Translations under genes and position numbers: made by a program
Shown here: positions 9,161 through 18,198 of the stretch, in pieces
How positions within the stretch are numbered: position 1 is the first letter of the stretch
Layout of the letters: the number at the start of each line of letters is the position of its first letter
Notes under the pieces: model-generated
The model's database searches: none
What the model saw: only the letters and a program-made list of their open reading frames with translations
Told to the model about the DNA's origin: nothing
Assembly (NCBI GenBank): GCA_019420585.1
Contig: JAHZGX010000007.1
Location: 44,986 to 108,985, forward strand
Source of the DNA: Prevotellaceae bacterium
GTDB taxonomy: Bacteria > Bacteroidota > Bacteroidia > Bacteroidales > Bacteroidaceae
Direction: 5' to 3'
Length of the DNA stretch: 64,000 bases

Positions 9161-9194
9161 GGAATCAAGCACCGCTTTACGTTGACAAGACAGA

Positions 9195-10844
9195 ATGGGG
9201 ATGAAGAAGATAGACAAACGCTTGGCTCGCTGGATGTGGGACGCTTCAGATGGGTTGCGCATGCAGTCCGTGCTCAATGCCCTGGCCGGTGTGTCGGCCG
9301 TGGCACTGGACTTCAGTTTCATCTATGCCTCCAAGTGGGCCATCGACATTGCCACTGGGCGTGCACAGGCACTTTTGTGGCAGGCCGCCCTGCTGCTGGC
9401 ACTGGTGCTCCTGCTGCAGGTCATGCTGGGATTCGCACGCCGCTGGATAGCCGCCATATTGGGCGTGCGGTCACAGAACATTCTGCACATGAGGCTTTTT
9501 ACGCACCAGATGAACAGCCGCTGGATGGGGCAGGGGAGCCTGCACAGCGGTGATGTGCTCAACCGCCTGGAGCGTGACGTGTATGACGTGGCCGATACCA
9601 TCACCGAGGTCATACCTTCGGCATTGTGCGTGATGGTGCGCCTGGCGGGAGCCTTCTGCTTCTTATGTACCATGAATGCCCGGGTGGCATGCCTTCTGCT
9701 GTGCATAGTCCCGTTCTTCACATTGCTCAGCCGGATATACGTAAGACGCATGCGTGCACTTACCCGTGAGATGCGAGACACAGACAGCAAGATACAGAGC
9801 ATCGTGCAGGAGAGCATTCAGTACAGCATGGTGCTCAAGACTCTGGAGCGGTGTGGTGCCATGACTGCACGTCTGGGAGCGGCTCAGGCACGTCTGCAGG
9901 CCCAGGTGCGCCGGCGTACGGTGTTCAGCAGCACGTCATCGGCACTGGTAAGCCTGGGCTTTGGCTTGGGCTACCTGGTGGCATTCGTGTCCTGCGTCTC
10001 CAGGTTGCAGAGCGGCATGCTCACCTATGGAATGATGGCCGCCTTCCTGCAGTTGGTGGGGCAGGTACAGGGGCCTTTCAGGGAGATACTGAGGTATGTG
10101 CCGGCTTTTGTGGGCAGCGTGACCGCCTGCGAGCGCCTGATGGAACTGCAGGAGATTCCCTTGGAGGAGCAGGGTGAACCGGTGAGGATGCAGGGGGCGG
10201 TCGGCGTTCGGCTGACAGGCGTAACCTGCACATACGGTGAGGGGGAGCGCGTCATCCTGCATGACCTCTCCTTCGACTTCTCTCCCGGCAGCGTGACCGC
10301 CGTGCTGGGCGAGACGGGGGCGGGCAAGACCACGCTCATGCGGTTGATATTGGCACTCCTTGTTCCGCAGTCGGGACGGGTGGAACTCTATGACGGGCAA
10401 TCAGCGGTGGAGGTGTCCCCCTTGACCCGTAACAACCTGGTATACGTGCCGCAGGGCAATACTCTGCTCAGCGGAACCGTGAGAGACAACCTCCTGCTGG
10501 GCAATCCAGAGGCCACCGAGGCTGACATGTACCATGTGCTGCACATGGCCTGTGCTGACTTCGTGGCAGAGTCACCCTTAGGGCTCGACACGCCTTGTGG
10601 CGAACTGGGAGTCGGACTAAGTGAGGGGCAGGCTCAGCGGATAGCCATAGCCCGGGCATTGCTGCGCCCGGGCAGTGTGCTCTTGCTCGATGAGGCAACG
10701 AGTGCCTTGGATACTCGCACCGAGAAGGCCCTGCTCCGCAACCTGCGTCTGGAGCAGGGGGGGCGCACTGTCATCTGCATCACCCACCGTCCTGCCATGG
10801 TGGAGTATTGCACGCAGGTGCTCACGCTCAAGCGGATTCCCTGA
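9195..10844 (+). CDS. ABC transporter, fused permease and ATPase (half-exporter)
   Basis: This 549-residue protein has an N-terminal ABC exporter membrane domain with about six hydrophobic helices (residues 20-330) and a C-terminal ATPase domain. Seen in the ATPase domain are Walker A GETGAGKTT (about residue 373), a Q-loop (VPQGN), the signature LSEGQAQR in place of the usual LSGGQ, Walker B VLLLDEATSALD and the switch histidine in ITHR. It would act as a homodimer, or with another half not seen here. The substrate cannot be read from the sequence. An ATG two codons on (9201) is an alternative start. It may share the nadK transcript and ends at a strong terminator. Confidence 0.92.
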   Translation: MGMKKIDKRLARWMWDASDGLRMQSVLNALAGVSAVALDFSFIYASKWAIDIATGRAQALLWQAALLLALVLLLQVMLGFARRWIAAILGVRSQNILHMRLFTHQMNSRWMGQGSLHSGDVLNRLERDVYDVADTITEVIPSALCVMVRLAGAFCFLCTMNARVACLLLCIVPFFTLLSRIYVRRMRALTREMRDTDSKIQSIVQESIQYSMVLKTLERCGAMTARLGAAQARLQAQVRRRTVFSSTSSALVSLGFGLGYLVAFVSCVSRLQSGMLTYGMMAAFLQLVGQVQGPFREILRYVPAFVGSVTACERLMELQEIPLEEQGEPVRMQGAVGVRLTGVTCTYGEGERVILHDLSFDFSPGSVTAVLGETGAGKTTLMRLILALLVPQSGRVELYDGQSAVEVSPLTRNNLVYVPQGNTLLSGTVRDNLLLGNPEATEADMYHVLHMACADFVAESPLGLDTPCGELGVGLSEGQAQRIAIARALLRPGSVLLLDEATSALDTRTEKALLRNLRLEQGGRTVICITHRPAMVEYCTQVLTLKRIP

Positions 10845-10864
10845 GCCGAGATTTCACGATACAC

Positions 10865-10905
10865 AGCGCGGCGGGTCATTCCACAAAGGGACGACCCGCC
10901 GCGCT
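10865..10905. terminator. Bidirectional terminator between ABC exporter and SGNH genes
   Basis: Perfect 13-bp stem, AGCGCGGCGGGTC at 10865-10877 and its complement at 10893-10905, followed by a T-rich run on the plus strand. It lies between two convergent genes and could serve both. Confidence 0.85.
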
Positions 10906-10924
10906 GCTTTCTTCTTCCAATGCC

Positions 10925-11764
10925 TTATTCCCAGGTACAGGGCAGGCTGGCGAGTTGGGTCAGCAGTGTCTTGGCCATGCGTCTGTGACCCTCGGTGTTG
11001 GGGTGGAGCTGGTCATTCTCAGGGCTGCAGAAGTACTGGTGATGGCAGGGCATGGTGGGCAGCAGGCCGCTGAGGGCGAACAGGTCAATTACGGGAACAG
11101 CCCACACGTGTGCGGCCTCCTGTATGGCTTCCACATAGTCGTCAATAAAGAGGTTTTGTTCATTGCGGTAGTCCTCGCTGGGCTGTCGGTTGCCTTTGCC
11201 GAAGAAGGCGTAGCCTCGGTGAAGTGGGGTGAGCAGGATTATCTGCTTGGTGGGGTAGAGTTCCTTCATGTGCTTCATGGCTACGTTGATTCTCCCGCGC
11301 AGCGTGCCTTGATTCATGTTGAGCGTACGGTGCAGGCGTGTGTCGCGGAACTCCCTGCCGCCCTTTCCCCGCTCCACCTCTTCTGGCTTTTCTGCAAACC
11401 AGGTTCCCAGTGGCAGGTCTCCGTTATAGTCGTTCGTGCCCAGGAACACGATGATGCCGTCCACGTCTTGGCCTACTTCCTGATGCATCTTGTCGGTAAG
11501 CCCGACGGCATGTGTCCAGTCATATCCGCTCACGGCATATACGAGCGGTGTGCTGCGGAGCCAGTCGGCCAGGAACTGCCAGTAGTGTGTCACTTGCCCG
11601 CCTCCCTGGTTAGGGTCGGTCACAGAATCGCCGATGTAGGCGATGCGCTTGCCGTGCCATGGGTGCGATGCGTAGGTGTCAATGCTTTTCTTCTCTCCTT
11701 TTGCTTGCAGTGCGGTGGTGCAAGTGCCTGCCAGGAGCAGGGCGCACAGAATGAGTTTTCTCAT
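10925..11764 (-). CDS. Secreted SGNH/GDSL-family hydrolase
   Basis: This 279-residue protein has an N-terminal signal peptide (LILCALLLAGTCTTALQA) and the SGNH hydrolase blocks: the serine in YIGDSVTD (about residue 47), the asparagine in GTNDYNG, and the aspartate-histidine pair in DQLHPN near the C-terminus. Such enzymes are esterases or deacetylases, in Bacteroidales often acting on acetylated glycans; the substrate here is unknown. There is no convincing lipobox (LAGTC lacks the expected spacing), so it is probably periplasmic or exported. It stands alone, with its own promoter at 11811-11818. Confidence 0.88.
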   Translation of the reverse strand: MRKLILCALLLAGTCTTALQAKGEKKSIDTYASHPWHGKRIAYIGDSVTDPNQGGGQVTHYWQFLADWLRSTPLVYAVSGYDWTHAVGLTDKMHQEVGQDVDGIIVFLGTNDYNGDLPLGTWFAEKPEEVERGKGGREFRDTRLHRTLNMNQGTLRGRINVAMKHMKELYPTKQIILLTPLHRGYAFFGKGNRQPSEDYRNEQNLFIDDYVEAIQEAAHVWAVPVIDLFALSGLLPTMPCHHQYFCSPENDQLHPNTEGHRRMAKTLLTQLASLPCTWE

Positions 11765-11810
11765 GATTCCTTTCTTGTATGGGTATTGTCTGTTTTATGT
11801 CTACTTCGTG

Positions 11811-11818
11811 CAAAGTTA
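11811..11818 (-). promoter_or_regulatory. -7 element for the SGNH hydrolase gene
   Basis: TAACTTTG on the minus strand, 46 bp before the start codon. No clear -33 TTTG. Confidence 0.6.
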
Positions 11819-12863
11819 GCATAAATTCCGTGCATGGGCATTGGTACACCGTTTTCTCTCTGTCACAAAATCTCTTAAGAGTGTTTTTTACTCCTTTGTC
11901 CGTGGTTCTGAAAGGCAGCACATGGTATATTTCCCTGCTTTTCATGTCGTGTGTGCTGCTTCCTTTCGGCGTTTCCCTCCATGGTTGGCTCATGCCTCTT
12001 TCCGCCCTTCGTCCGGCATGCTGTACCGCATCCTTTTTTAGAGCAGAGAACCCCTTCGGAAAACGCATAGCGGTGCGATGGCAAATGAAGAGCGCTTCAT
12101 GTGCCAATGAAGCGCTCTGCGTTGGTCAATGAAGCGCTCTGCGTTTTTAACATTTGCTCGGTGCCTGGATTCGGAGAGGACTGATGCAGGAGCCGGGGAG
12201 GCCGGAATGCCTCTTTCCGCGTGGCTTTTTCTAGGAGTTGCCGACTGCTTTCCGTGCCTTCTGCAGCCTTGATGTCGGGTGGGGATGGAGTGCTGGGAAT
12301 TGGGGGGTGTAAATAAACAACCGGCTAGGAACCTTCTTGTCCGAGCCGGCCTTGTTGTGTTCTCGTGGTTTTGTGATTTTCTTCCCGTTTCGCTTCATTG
12401 CAGGGCGTGGGCTGGTTTGAGCGGGATCTTCATAAGGAAATCCCATTTTGGATGACCAAGCCGGCGTTGAATGGTGGGCACTGGTATGTGATAATTGTGT
12501 TATTAAATAGAATCTCGTGTGCCTCTTTTTAGTGATATGGTCTTTGGCTGTCTTTTGTGTGACGTAAGGTTATCACCGGCTTGGTCTCCAAGGGTTGTTA
12601 CTCTGACTTGTCATCTTTTCATGTTGTTGCTTTGCCGGAACGCTCTCGCGCTCCTTGGCATCGCTTTATATATTATAGAAACTAAGTGTTCTGAATCCAC
12701 GTGCAAAGTTATGCACTCAATCTCGTTTTTGCATGGGGGGGGTATTATATTACTTATAAATTTCTATATCAGAAGTATTAAATTTATGTTTCAAAACTAT
12801 TAAATGTTTTGGTATACAGTATTGTACACTGTAGGGAGAGTTCTCTGCCGGTTACAGAAACAG
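11819..12863. other. Gene-poor interval of about 1 kb
   Basis: No protein gene is convincing here. The interval holds the 22-bp repeat array at 12084-12149 and a terminator-like hairpin (CCGGCT at 12321-12326, AGCCGG at 12344-12349, then TTGTT). It also holds a perfect 11-bp inverted pair (GACCAAGCCGG at 12454-12464, complement at 12576-12586). A minus-strand TAACTTTG element lies at 12704-12711 with no recognisable gene downstream, and there is an AT-rich stretch from about 12730 to 12830. Short open frames on both strands have no recognisable protein features. A non-coding RNA read leftward from 12704 is possible. Confidence 0.5.
12084..12149. repeat. Short tandem array, three copies at 22-bp steps
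   Basis: Copies of AATGAAG... begin at 12084, 12106 and 12128, exactly 22 bp apart. The last two share AATGAAGCGCTCTGCGTT. The first is a variant, ATGAAGAGCGCTTCAT, whose arms ATGAAG and CTTCAT are inverted repeats, so it can also pair with the next copy as a hairpin. The array lies outside any gene. Confidence 0.8.
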
Positions 12864-12902
12864 GAGAGCCGCAACATGTTTTCTTGTCATGTTGCGGCTC
12901 TC
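12864..12902. terminator. Terminator after the membrane winged-helix gene
   Basis: Perfect 15-bp stem, GAGAGCCGCAACATG at 12864-12878 and complement at 12888-12902, with a 9-nt loop. It lies about 55 bp past the end of the leftward operon. The T-rich side is on the plus strand, so it may work both ways. Confidence 0.75.
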
Positions 12903-12957
12903 TGTCTTCTTCTTTTCTGTAGGTTTCTGTTTTTCGGGAGAGTGGATTTGCACCGTA

Positions 12958-13572
12958 TTACCCTTGTTCGGCAGATTTGTCTGTGGATTCCTCAGCGGTT
13001 TTCTTGTTGAGGACGTATCCTTGGCGGTTCACGTTGACAATCTCATAAGGAAGAGTACGCAGCATTGCCCTGATGTTGGATACCAGCGTGTTGATTTTTG
13101 CATTTGCGCTGTCAGAGTCGTTGACGTAGGATGAATCATCGAGTACGCCTGCAAAGTCAGCCTTACTGATGAAGTGGTCTGTCTTTGAAGTCATGTATTG
13201 CAGGATGAGCAGAATCTGCTGCCGGCAGCGTATGCGCTCTTTCCCGTAGACCAGTTCCCCGTGTGGGAAGTCGACCCGGAGTGCTTGCTGTTCGTTTTCG
13301 TTGTCTTGGCTGTCGGCAATGATATCTTTGGGTGCCTCGGAGAGGGTGATAAGCGTGAGGCAAATGCAGCAGGGTACCAATATGGAGAATACGGCTGTGA
13401 AGATGGCGAAGAGCGTGGACATCTCAAGCATTTCTGAGAGTACACCACTCACGTACATCAATGAGATGATGGCGCACAGCGAAATCAGGGTGAGCGTGAG
13501 CACACTCAGTATCCGCTTCCAGCGCACCATCTGTTGGGATGTGTATGGCTTTGTTGTATGTTCTTTCTTCAT
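12958..13572 (-). CDS. Membrane protein with C-terminal winged-helix-like domain
   Basis: This 204-residue protein has two hydrophobic segments (about residues 20-42 and 53-80), then a soluble part. Residues 110-190 look like an OmpR/PhoB-type winged helix: a helix with ILLILQYMTSK, a charged middle, then KINTLVSNIRAMLRTLP and a wing ending in NVNRQGYVLN, which mirrors the usual rLRkkL...TVRGxGYrl. It may be a membrane-held DNA-binding regulator. It is the third gene of an operon with a propeller lipoprotein and an NVEALA protein, so it may control or sense them. The helices are seen; the DNA-binding role is inference from weak similarity. Confidence 0.65.
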   Translation of the reverse strand: MKKEHTTKPYTSQQMVRWKRILSVLTLTLISLCAIISLMYVSGVLSEMLEMSTLFAIFTAVFSILVPCCICLTLITLSEAPKDIIADSQDNENEQQALRVDFPHGELVYGKERIRCRQQILLILQYMTSKTDHFISKADFAGVLDDSSYVNDSDSANAKINTLVSNIRAMLRTLPYEIVNVNRQGYVLNKKTAEESTDKSAEQG

Positions 13573-13627
13573 TTTTAGGCATTACCTCTCCTTTGGTGGA
13601 GAGGGGGTGGCATGTCTCTGCGTGGAC

Positions 13628-14746
13628 TTATCTCAGTTTGTGCAGGAAGATGACGGGATTGTCTGTCGGGTGTAATCCCATGGACGTGAATTTGTTGAGA
13701 CCATAGGCTTTCTCTGTCTGCAGCAGAGCGTAGGCAGGCATGACGCTTGCCAACCGGTCACCGATGGTTCCCAGCGGTGCGGACAGATAGGGAAAGGTGG
13801 GTTCGGGATTGTTCATTATAGTCATGTTCTGGACGCTGCCATCGGGCTTGCTGCGTGCAAGTTGGAAGGAGAGCCCGCATTTGCCAAACAGTTCGTAAAC
13901 TATGTAGTCGGCTTGCCGTGTGCTTTTGTAGAGCGCGATGCCGCGTACCACGTGCTTGTGCCTTGTCATCTGGGCTATTTCCTCGAAGGTGTAGTCTTCC
14001 ATAGGTTCCGGCATCTGCTGGTCGGTGTTGAAGGCGTATGTCTTGAACGGAGCGGTCTCATCGCCACAGAGCAGCATGATTTCCGTTTCGAAGGGGTTGC
14101 TTACCAGCAGTGTGTCTCCGCTTTGTCCCACAAAGGGATGGTAGGTGTCGGAGGTGAAGGACTCGGTGCGCTCAAAGGGGGCGGCCTCATGGGTGAAGTT
14201 GCCCGACTTCATGTTGTAGGTCATGAAGTTGAACATGCGATTGTTGCAATTGCCGGATGCGAGCACTATGGATGAGTCTGACAGGACGCGTAAGTCCAGA
14301 TAATAGTCATGCAGAGGGATGATACGTGTGAGATATCCGTCAAATGTGTATTGCATGATACGCTTCTGCGGCCGGCTCAGGACGAATATGCCTGCCCCAG
14401 TGACATCGAATGCATCGGCTGTGGCATATTCTCCCTCGCCCAGTCCCATGCTGTCAAGGGTGCCCATGTGATGTCCATTGGCATCGAAGGTAAATATGCG
14501 TCCGTTGTCATCAAGGATGTAGATGCATTGGTCATGAAAGCGTATGTCACGCACATCGGACACCATTGGCGTGGTGGTGGAATCCAACTGGATGAAGGTG
14601 TATGCAGAGAAAAAACTGTCGGCGGGAAAGTCTTCGTCTACATTCACACGTATGGTCTGCAGGCTGTTCTTGCCTGGCTGCGTACATGCGGCAAGCAAGA
14701 ATATGAGTATGGTAAGGCAGGTCAGTATGAACTTTCTGTGAAGCAT
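13628..14746 (-). CDS. 6-bladed beta-propeller lipoprotein
   Basis: This 372-residue protein starts with a lipoprotein signal (hydrophobic run then LLAAC, cysteine at residue 21), so it should be lipid-anchored. The rest is beta-rich with repeated aspartate/glycine turns (DDNGRIFTFDANGHHMG, FDGYLTRIIPL) and matches the 6-bladed beta-propeller family common in Bacteroides (TolB-like, BF3164 type). Its role is unknown. It lies between the NVEALA gene and the membrane winged-helix gene, with gaps of about 46 and 55 bp. From memory, propeller and NVEALA genes are often neighbours in Bacteroidales. Confidence 0.82.
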   Translation of the reverse strand: MLHRKFILTCLTILIFLLAACTQPGKNSLQTIRVNVDEDFPADSFFSAYTFIQLDSTTTPMVSDVRDIRFHDQCIYILDDNGRIFTFDANGHHMGTLDSMGLGEGEYATADAFDVTGAGIFVLSRPQKRIMQYTFDGYLTRIIPLHDYYLDLRVLSDSSIVLASGNCNNRMFNFMTYNMKSGNFTHEAAPFERTESFTSDTYHPFVGQSGDTLLVSNPFETEIMLLCGDETAPFKTYAFNTDQQMPEPMEDYTFEEIAQMTRHKHVVRGIALYKSTRQADYIVYELFGKCGLSFQLARSKPDGSVQNMTIMNNPEPTFPYLSAPLGTIGDRLASVMPAYALLQTEKAYGLNKFTSMGLHPTDNPVIFLHKLR

Positions 14747-14792
14747 TTTTATAAAATGAAGCAGGCGCGTCTTTTGTTTGGCGCGCCTTGTG

Positions 14793-15161
14793 TCAGTTCT
14801 CTATCGTCTTGTAGAGGTCATCGCAGGATACCGGTCGAAATGAGGCATCGCCTCCTTCTTCAAAGTCTCTCCGGCCGTCTATGGTGATGAAGCCTGCTGC
14901 GTCGGCCTGGAGTACGCTCCCATCGGAAAGCCGTATCTTCTTGCCTGTGCCCACGAAGACTGTACATCTCGACTCGCGCACCATCCACGTCGTGCTGGTT
15001 TCATTGCCAGTAAGTGCCTCCACGTTCTCTGCCAGCAGGGGATTGGTAGAGTTTACCCCCATGTCATTGAATGTGCGGTACTCTCCGTAAGACCACATAC
15101 CGCCCATAGCAGCCATACATGCCATCGTTGCCCACAGCGTGGCTTCGGTTCTTTTCCTCAT
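14793..15161 (-). CDS. NVEALA-family protein
   Basis: The protein has 122 residues from the ATG at 15159-15161. That start is chosen because a GGAAG ribosome site lies just upstream and the hydrophobic segment then sits at the N-terminus; an upstream ATG at 15227 would add a charged 22-residue leader. After the hydrophobic segment comes NVEALT (residues 46-51), the mark of the NVEALA family, whose members are small exported Bacteroidetes proteins of unknown function. Most members are shorter; here about 70 further residues follow, with two cysteines. It is the first gene of the operon with the propeller lipoprotein and the membrane winged-helix gene. Confidence 0.82.
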   Translation of the reverse strand: MRKRTEATLWATMACMAAMGGMWSYGEYRTFNDMGVNSTNPLLAENVEALTGNETSTTWMVRESRCTVFVGTGKKIRLSDGSVLQADAAGFITIDGRRDFEEGGDASFRPVSCDDLYKTIEN

Positions 15162-15274
15162 AATACTTCCTTTCTCAGTATCTTTTCCTCTTTCTTTACC
15201 CCGTCTGTAGGTCGTGGGCTTGTGCATGCTGACTATAGATGTGGCTCGGATGTGGATGATATACTTTCTGCTTG

Positions 15275-15306
15275 TAAAGGTATGCCATTTCTATGTCCCC
15301 GCCAAA
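15275..15306 (-). promoter_or_regulatory. Promoter for the NVEALA/propeller operon
   Basis: Minus strand TTTG (15303-15306), 20 bp, then TACCTTTA (15275-15282), one base short of the TAnnTTTG form. The leader to the ATG at 15161 is about 105 nt. The rest of the 15162-15491 interval holds only this and the hairpin below. Confidence 0.5.
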
Positions 15307-15420
15307 CAAAATGACTTTTTTCTTTTATACAATATGTGTTTTCCCCGTTTGCGTTCTAGTGTGTATGCCAGTGAAAGGGAGGTCGTGGGGGCATCCAGGA
15401 GGTTTGTGAGCACGAATAAG

Positions 15421-15461
15421 TGGGCGGGGAGAAATGCCGGGGTGGCTTTTCTCCCCGCCCA
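15421..15461. terminator. Terminator-like hairpin after nrdG
   Basis: Perfect 14-bp stem TGGGCGGGGAGAAA (15421-15434) with its complement at 15448-15461, 30 bp beyond the nrdG stop. The T-tract outside the stem is weak. Confidence 0.75.
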
Positions 15462-15491
15462 AAATGATGCGTCTGTCTTGTGTCTGTGCCT

Positions 15492-15998
15492 TTACACGTC
15501 CCAGTCGGGACGTTTCCAATATACGGGCTTGCCTTCATGCAGGCTTTCCTGTGCCATAAGTATGCGTTGGTTGCTGCTTCCGCGGAAGAGCATGTCCTCA
15601 TTGCGTTCGGCAGCGATGAACGGCCCGTCCACCAGCACGTCGATATGGCTGAGCAGTTGCCTGCAAGTGGGGGACTTGAGCAATTGCTCAAAGAGGAATC
15701 CTGTGTAGCACCAGATGGTCTTGTACGATGTCTTTTTTATCTTGCGGGCCAGTTCATCGAAGGCCTCGGCTTGGTAGAATGGGTCTCCACCGGTGAAGGT
15801 TACATCGGCGAAGGGGTCGGCAAGTATTTCGTCCAGAAGGTCTTCGGTACTCCTGTCTGTCCCGCTGCCAAATTCCCATGACTGTGGGTTATGGCATCCG
15901 GGACACTGGTGGTTGCACCCAGCACAGTAGATGCTCGTGCGGAAGCCCGGGCCATCGACGGTGGTGTCATGCAGGACTTTCAGGACGTTAATTCTCAT
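15492..15998 (-). CDS. nrdG: Anaerobic ribonucleotide reductase activating protein
   Basis: NrdG is a radical SAM enzyme that makes the glycyl radical on NrdD, allowing dNTP synthesis without oxygen. The 168 residues show the CX3CX2C cluster motif CNHQCPGC (cysteines about 28, 32 and 35) and the FTGGDPF SAM-binding block. Length is normal for the family. Its start overlaps the end of nrdD by 11 bp, so the two are co-translated. A terminator-like hairpin follows. Confidence 0.96.
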   Translation of the reverse strand: MRINVLKVLHDTTVDGPGFRTSIYCAGCNHQCPGCHNPQSWEFGSGTDRSTEDLLDEILADPFADVTFTGGDPFYQAEAFDELARKIKKTSYKTIWCYTGFLFEQLLKSPTCRQLLSHIDVLVDGPFIAAERNEDMLFRGSSNQRILMAQESLHEGKPVYWKRPDWDV

Positions 15999-18198
15999 GT
16001 ATTACACGGTCGTTCAGTTCTGACAACTTAGCCTTGTTCCATCTGTCGGTGGTTCCCACTAGATAACCGGTGATTCGCTGCAGCCTGTCTATGTTGGCAC
16101 TGCCGCACTTGGGGCACACGTCAAGGTGTTTCTCTGCGTTCTCGTAACCACAGTCCATACAGCGGTTGCGCGTATGGTTCACGCTTCCGTATCCGATATC
16201 ATATTTGTCCATCATGTCCACGATGCGCATCACGGCCTCTGGGTTGTGTGTGGCATCGCCGTCAATCTCTACATAGAAGATGTGCCCCCCGCGTGTGAGA
16301 TTGTGGTAGGGAGCCTCCACCTGTGCCTTATGCAGTGCTGTGCAGTGGTAATACACCGGTACGTGGTTGCTGTTGGTGTAATATTCGCGGTCGGTAATGC
16401 CTGGCAACGAGCCGAATTGCTTTCTGTCGTTCTTGGTGAACCGGCCTGAAAGTCCCTCGGCCGGTGTGCCCAGTACGCTGTAGTTGTGCTGGTAACGATT
16501 GCAGAAGTCGTTGACACGGTCGCGCATGTAGGTTACGATTTTGATGCCCAAGTCTTGTGCCTTCTGGCTCTCTCCGTGGTGTTTGCCAACCAGTGCCACC
16601 AGGCATTCGGCCAGTCCTATGAAACCGATGCCGAGCGTACCTTGGTTGATGACAGATGCGATGGTGTCATTGGCCTTCAGGTTCTCGCTGCCCAGCCAGA
16701 GTCCTTTCATGAGCAGTGGGAACTGTTTGGCGAAGGCTGTCTTCTGGAACTCGAATCTGTCGTGCAGTTGCTGGGCGGTGATCTGAAGCAGGTTGTCCAG
16801 TTTTGCAAAGAATGCGTCGATGCGCTCCTTCTCGTCTTTGATACCCATGCATTCGATGGCCAGTTTGACGATGTTTATGGTGCTGAAACTCAGGTTTCCG
16901 CGTCCGATGCTCGTTTTGGGGCCAAAGCGGTTCTCGAACACGCGTGTCCGACATCCCATAGTGGCGCATTCCCATTTGTAGCGCTCGGGGTCATCGGCCT
17001 TCCAGTTTTCGTTTTGGTTGTAGGGCGTATCCAGGTTGATGAAGTTGGGGAAGAAACGCCGTGCCGTCACCTTGCAGGCATACTGATAGAGGTCGTAGTT
17101 CCTGTCGGTGGGCAGATAACTCACTCCGCGCTTCTTCTTCCATATTTGTATGGGGAAGATGGCTGTCTCGCCGTTGCCCACTCCCTCGTAGGTGCTGCGC
17201 AGTATCTCGCGTATCACGCATCGGCCCTCGGCACTGGTGTCGGTGCCATAGTTGATGCTGCTGAACACTACCTGGTTTCCTCCGCGGCTGTGTATGGTGT
17301 TCATGTTGTGTATGAAGGCTTCCATGGCTTGGTGCACGCGGCCTACTGTCTTGTTGATGGCGTGCTGCTTGATGCGCTCACGCCCTTCAAATCCAGCCAG
17401 AGGTATGTTGAGATAGTCGTCGATGGGCGCATGGTAAAGTTCGCTGTAGTCTTCGGCGTTCAGGTCTTCCAGTACCTTCACCTCTTCTATATAAGAGGAG
17501 CGCACGAAGGGGGCTAGATAGAAGTCGAAGGCGGGGATGGCCTGTCCGCCATGCATCTCGTTCTGCACGGTCTCCATGCTGATACATCCCAGTATGCTGG
17601 CTGTCTCTATCCGCTTGGCCGGCCTGCTTTCTCCGTGCCCGGCCTGGAATCCGTACTTGAGGATACGGTCAAGGGGGTGCTGTATGCAGGTTAGTGACTT
17701 TGTGGGGTAATAGTCCTTGTCGTGGATGTGAAGGTAGTTGTTCTTTACAGCCTCACGTGCATCATCGCTCAGCAGATAGTCGTCCACAAAGGGCTTGGTG
17801 GTTTCGCTGGCGAACTTCATCATCATTCCGGCCGGGGTGTCGGCGTTCATGTTGGCGTTCTCTCGCGTCACATCATTGTTCTTGATGTTGATTATCTCCA
17901 GGAAGATGTCTGTGGTCTTCGCCTTACGCGCCACGCTGCGTGCGTTGCGGTATTTGATGTAAGCCTTCGCTACGTCCTTGCGCGAACTCTTCATCAACTC
18001 GTTCTCCACCATGTCCTGGATGTCCTCAACGGTCATCTGAGCCTTCCCCTTCATGGAGATACGGTCGGATATCTGGCCTATGAGTGACTCGTCCTCACCT
18101 TGCTCGGTGGCGAACATGGCCTTGCGTATGGCGGCAGCAATCTTCTGCTCGTTGAATCCTACGATGCGCCCATCCCTTTTCTTTACGGTCTGTATCAT
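15988..18198 (-). CDS. nrdD: Anaerobic ribonucleoside-triphosphate reductase
   Basis: NrdD reduces ribonucleoside triphosphates to deoxy forms using a glycyl radical. The protein has 736 residues from the ATG at 18196-18198. A further upstream in-frame ATG (18288) is rejected because the family begins with the ATP-cone (TVKKRDGRIVGFNEQKI). Seen further on are the NrdD core and a zinc site near the C-terminus (CMDCGYE...CPKCGS). The radical glycine is in RITGYLVGTT close to the end. nrdG follows, overlapping by 11 bp. The pair fits an obligate or facultative anaerobe. Confidence 0.97.
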   Translation of the reverse strand: MIQTVKKRDGRIVGFNEQKIAAAIRKAMFATEQGEDESLIGQISDRISMKGKAQMTVEDIQDMVENELMKSSRKDVAKAYIKYRNARSVARKAKTTDIFLEIINIKNNDVTRENANMNADTPAGMMMKFASETTKPFVDDYLLSDDAREAVKNNYLHIHDKDYYPTKSLTCIQHPLDRILKYGFQAGHGESRPAKRIETASILGCISMETVQNEMHGGQAIPAFDFYLAPFVRSSYIEEVKVLEDLNAEDYSELYHAPIDDYLNIPLAGFEGRERIKQHAINKTVGRVHQAMEAFIHNMNTIHSRGGNQVVFSSINYGTDTSAEGRCVIREILRSTYEGVGNGETAIFPIQIWKKKRGVSYLPTDRNYDLYQYACKVTARRFFPNFINLDTPYNQNENWKADDPERYKWECATMGCRTRVFENRFGPKTSIGRGNLSFSTINIVKLAIECMGIKDEKERIDAFFAKLDNLLQITAQQLHDRFEFQKTAFAKQFPLLMKGLWLGSENLKANDTIASVINQGTLGIGFIGLAECLVALVGKHHGESQKAQDLGIKIVTYMRDRVNDFCNRYQHNYSVLGTPAEGLSGRFTKNDRKQFGSLPGITDREYYTNSNHVPVYYHCTALHKAQVEAPYHNLTRGGHIFYVEIDGDATHNPEAVMRIVDMMDKYDIGYGSVNHTRNRCMDCGYENAEKHLDVCPKCGSANIDRLQRITGYLVGTTDRWNKAKLSELNDRVIHEN

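Noticed and set aside
12519..12803. A 94-codon plus-strand protein in the gene-poor interval
   Set aside because: Composition is that of random AT-rich DNA, with no ribosome site or family match.
16486..17517. Long open frame on the plus strand inside nrdD
   Set aside because: It is antisense to a well-conserved gene and has no recognisable protein features. The same holds for frames opposite nadK, GH31, mmdA, purC and purM.
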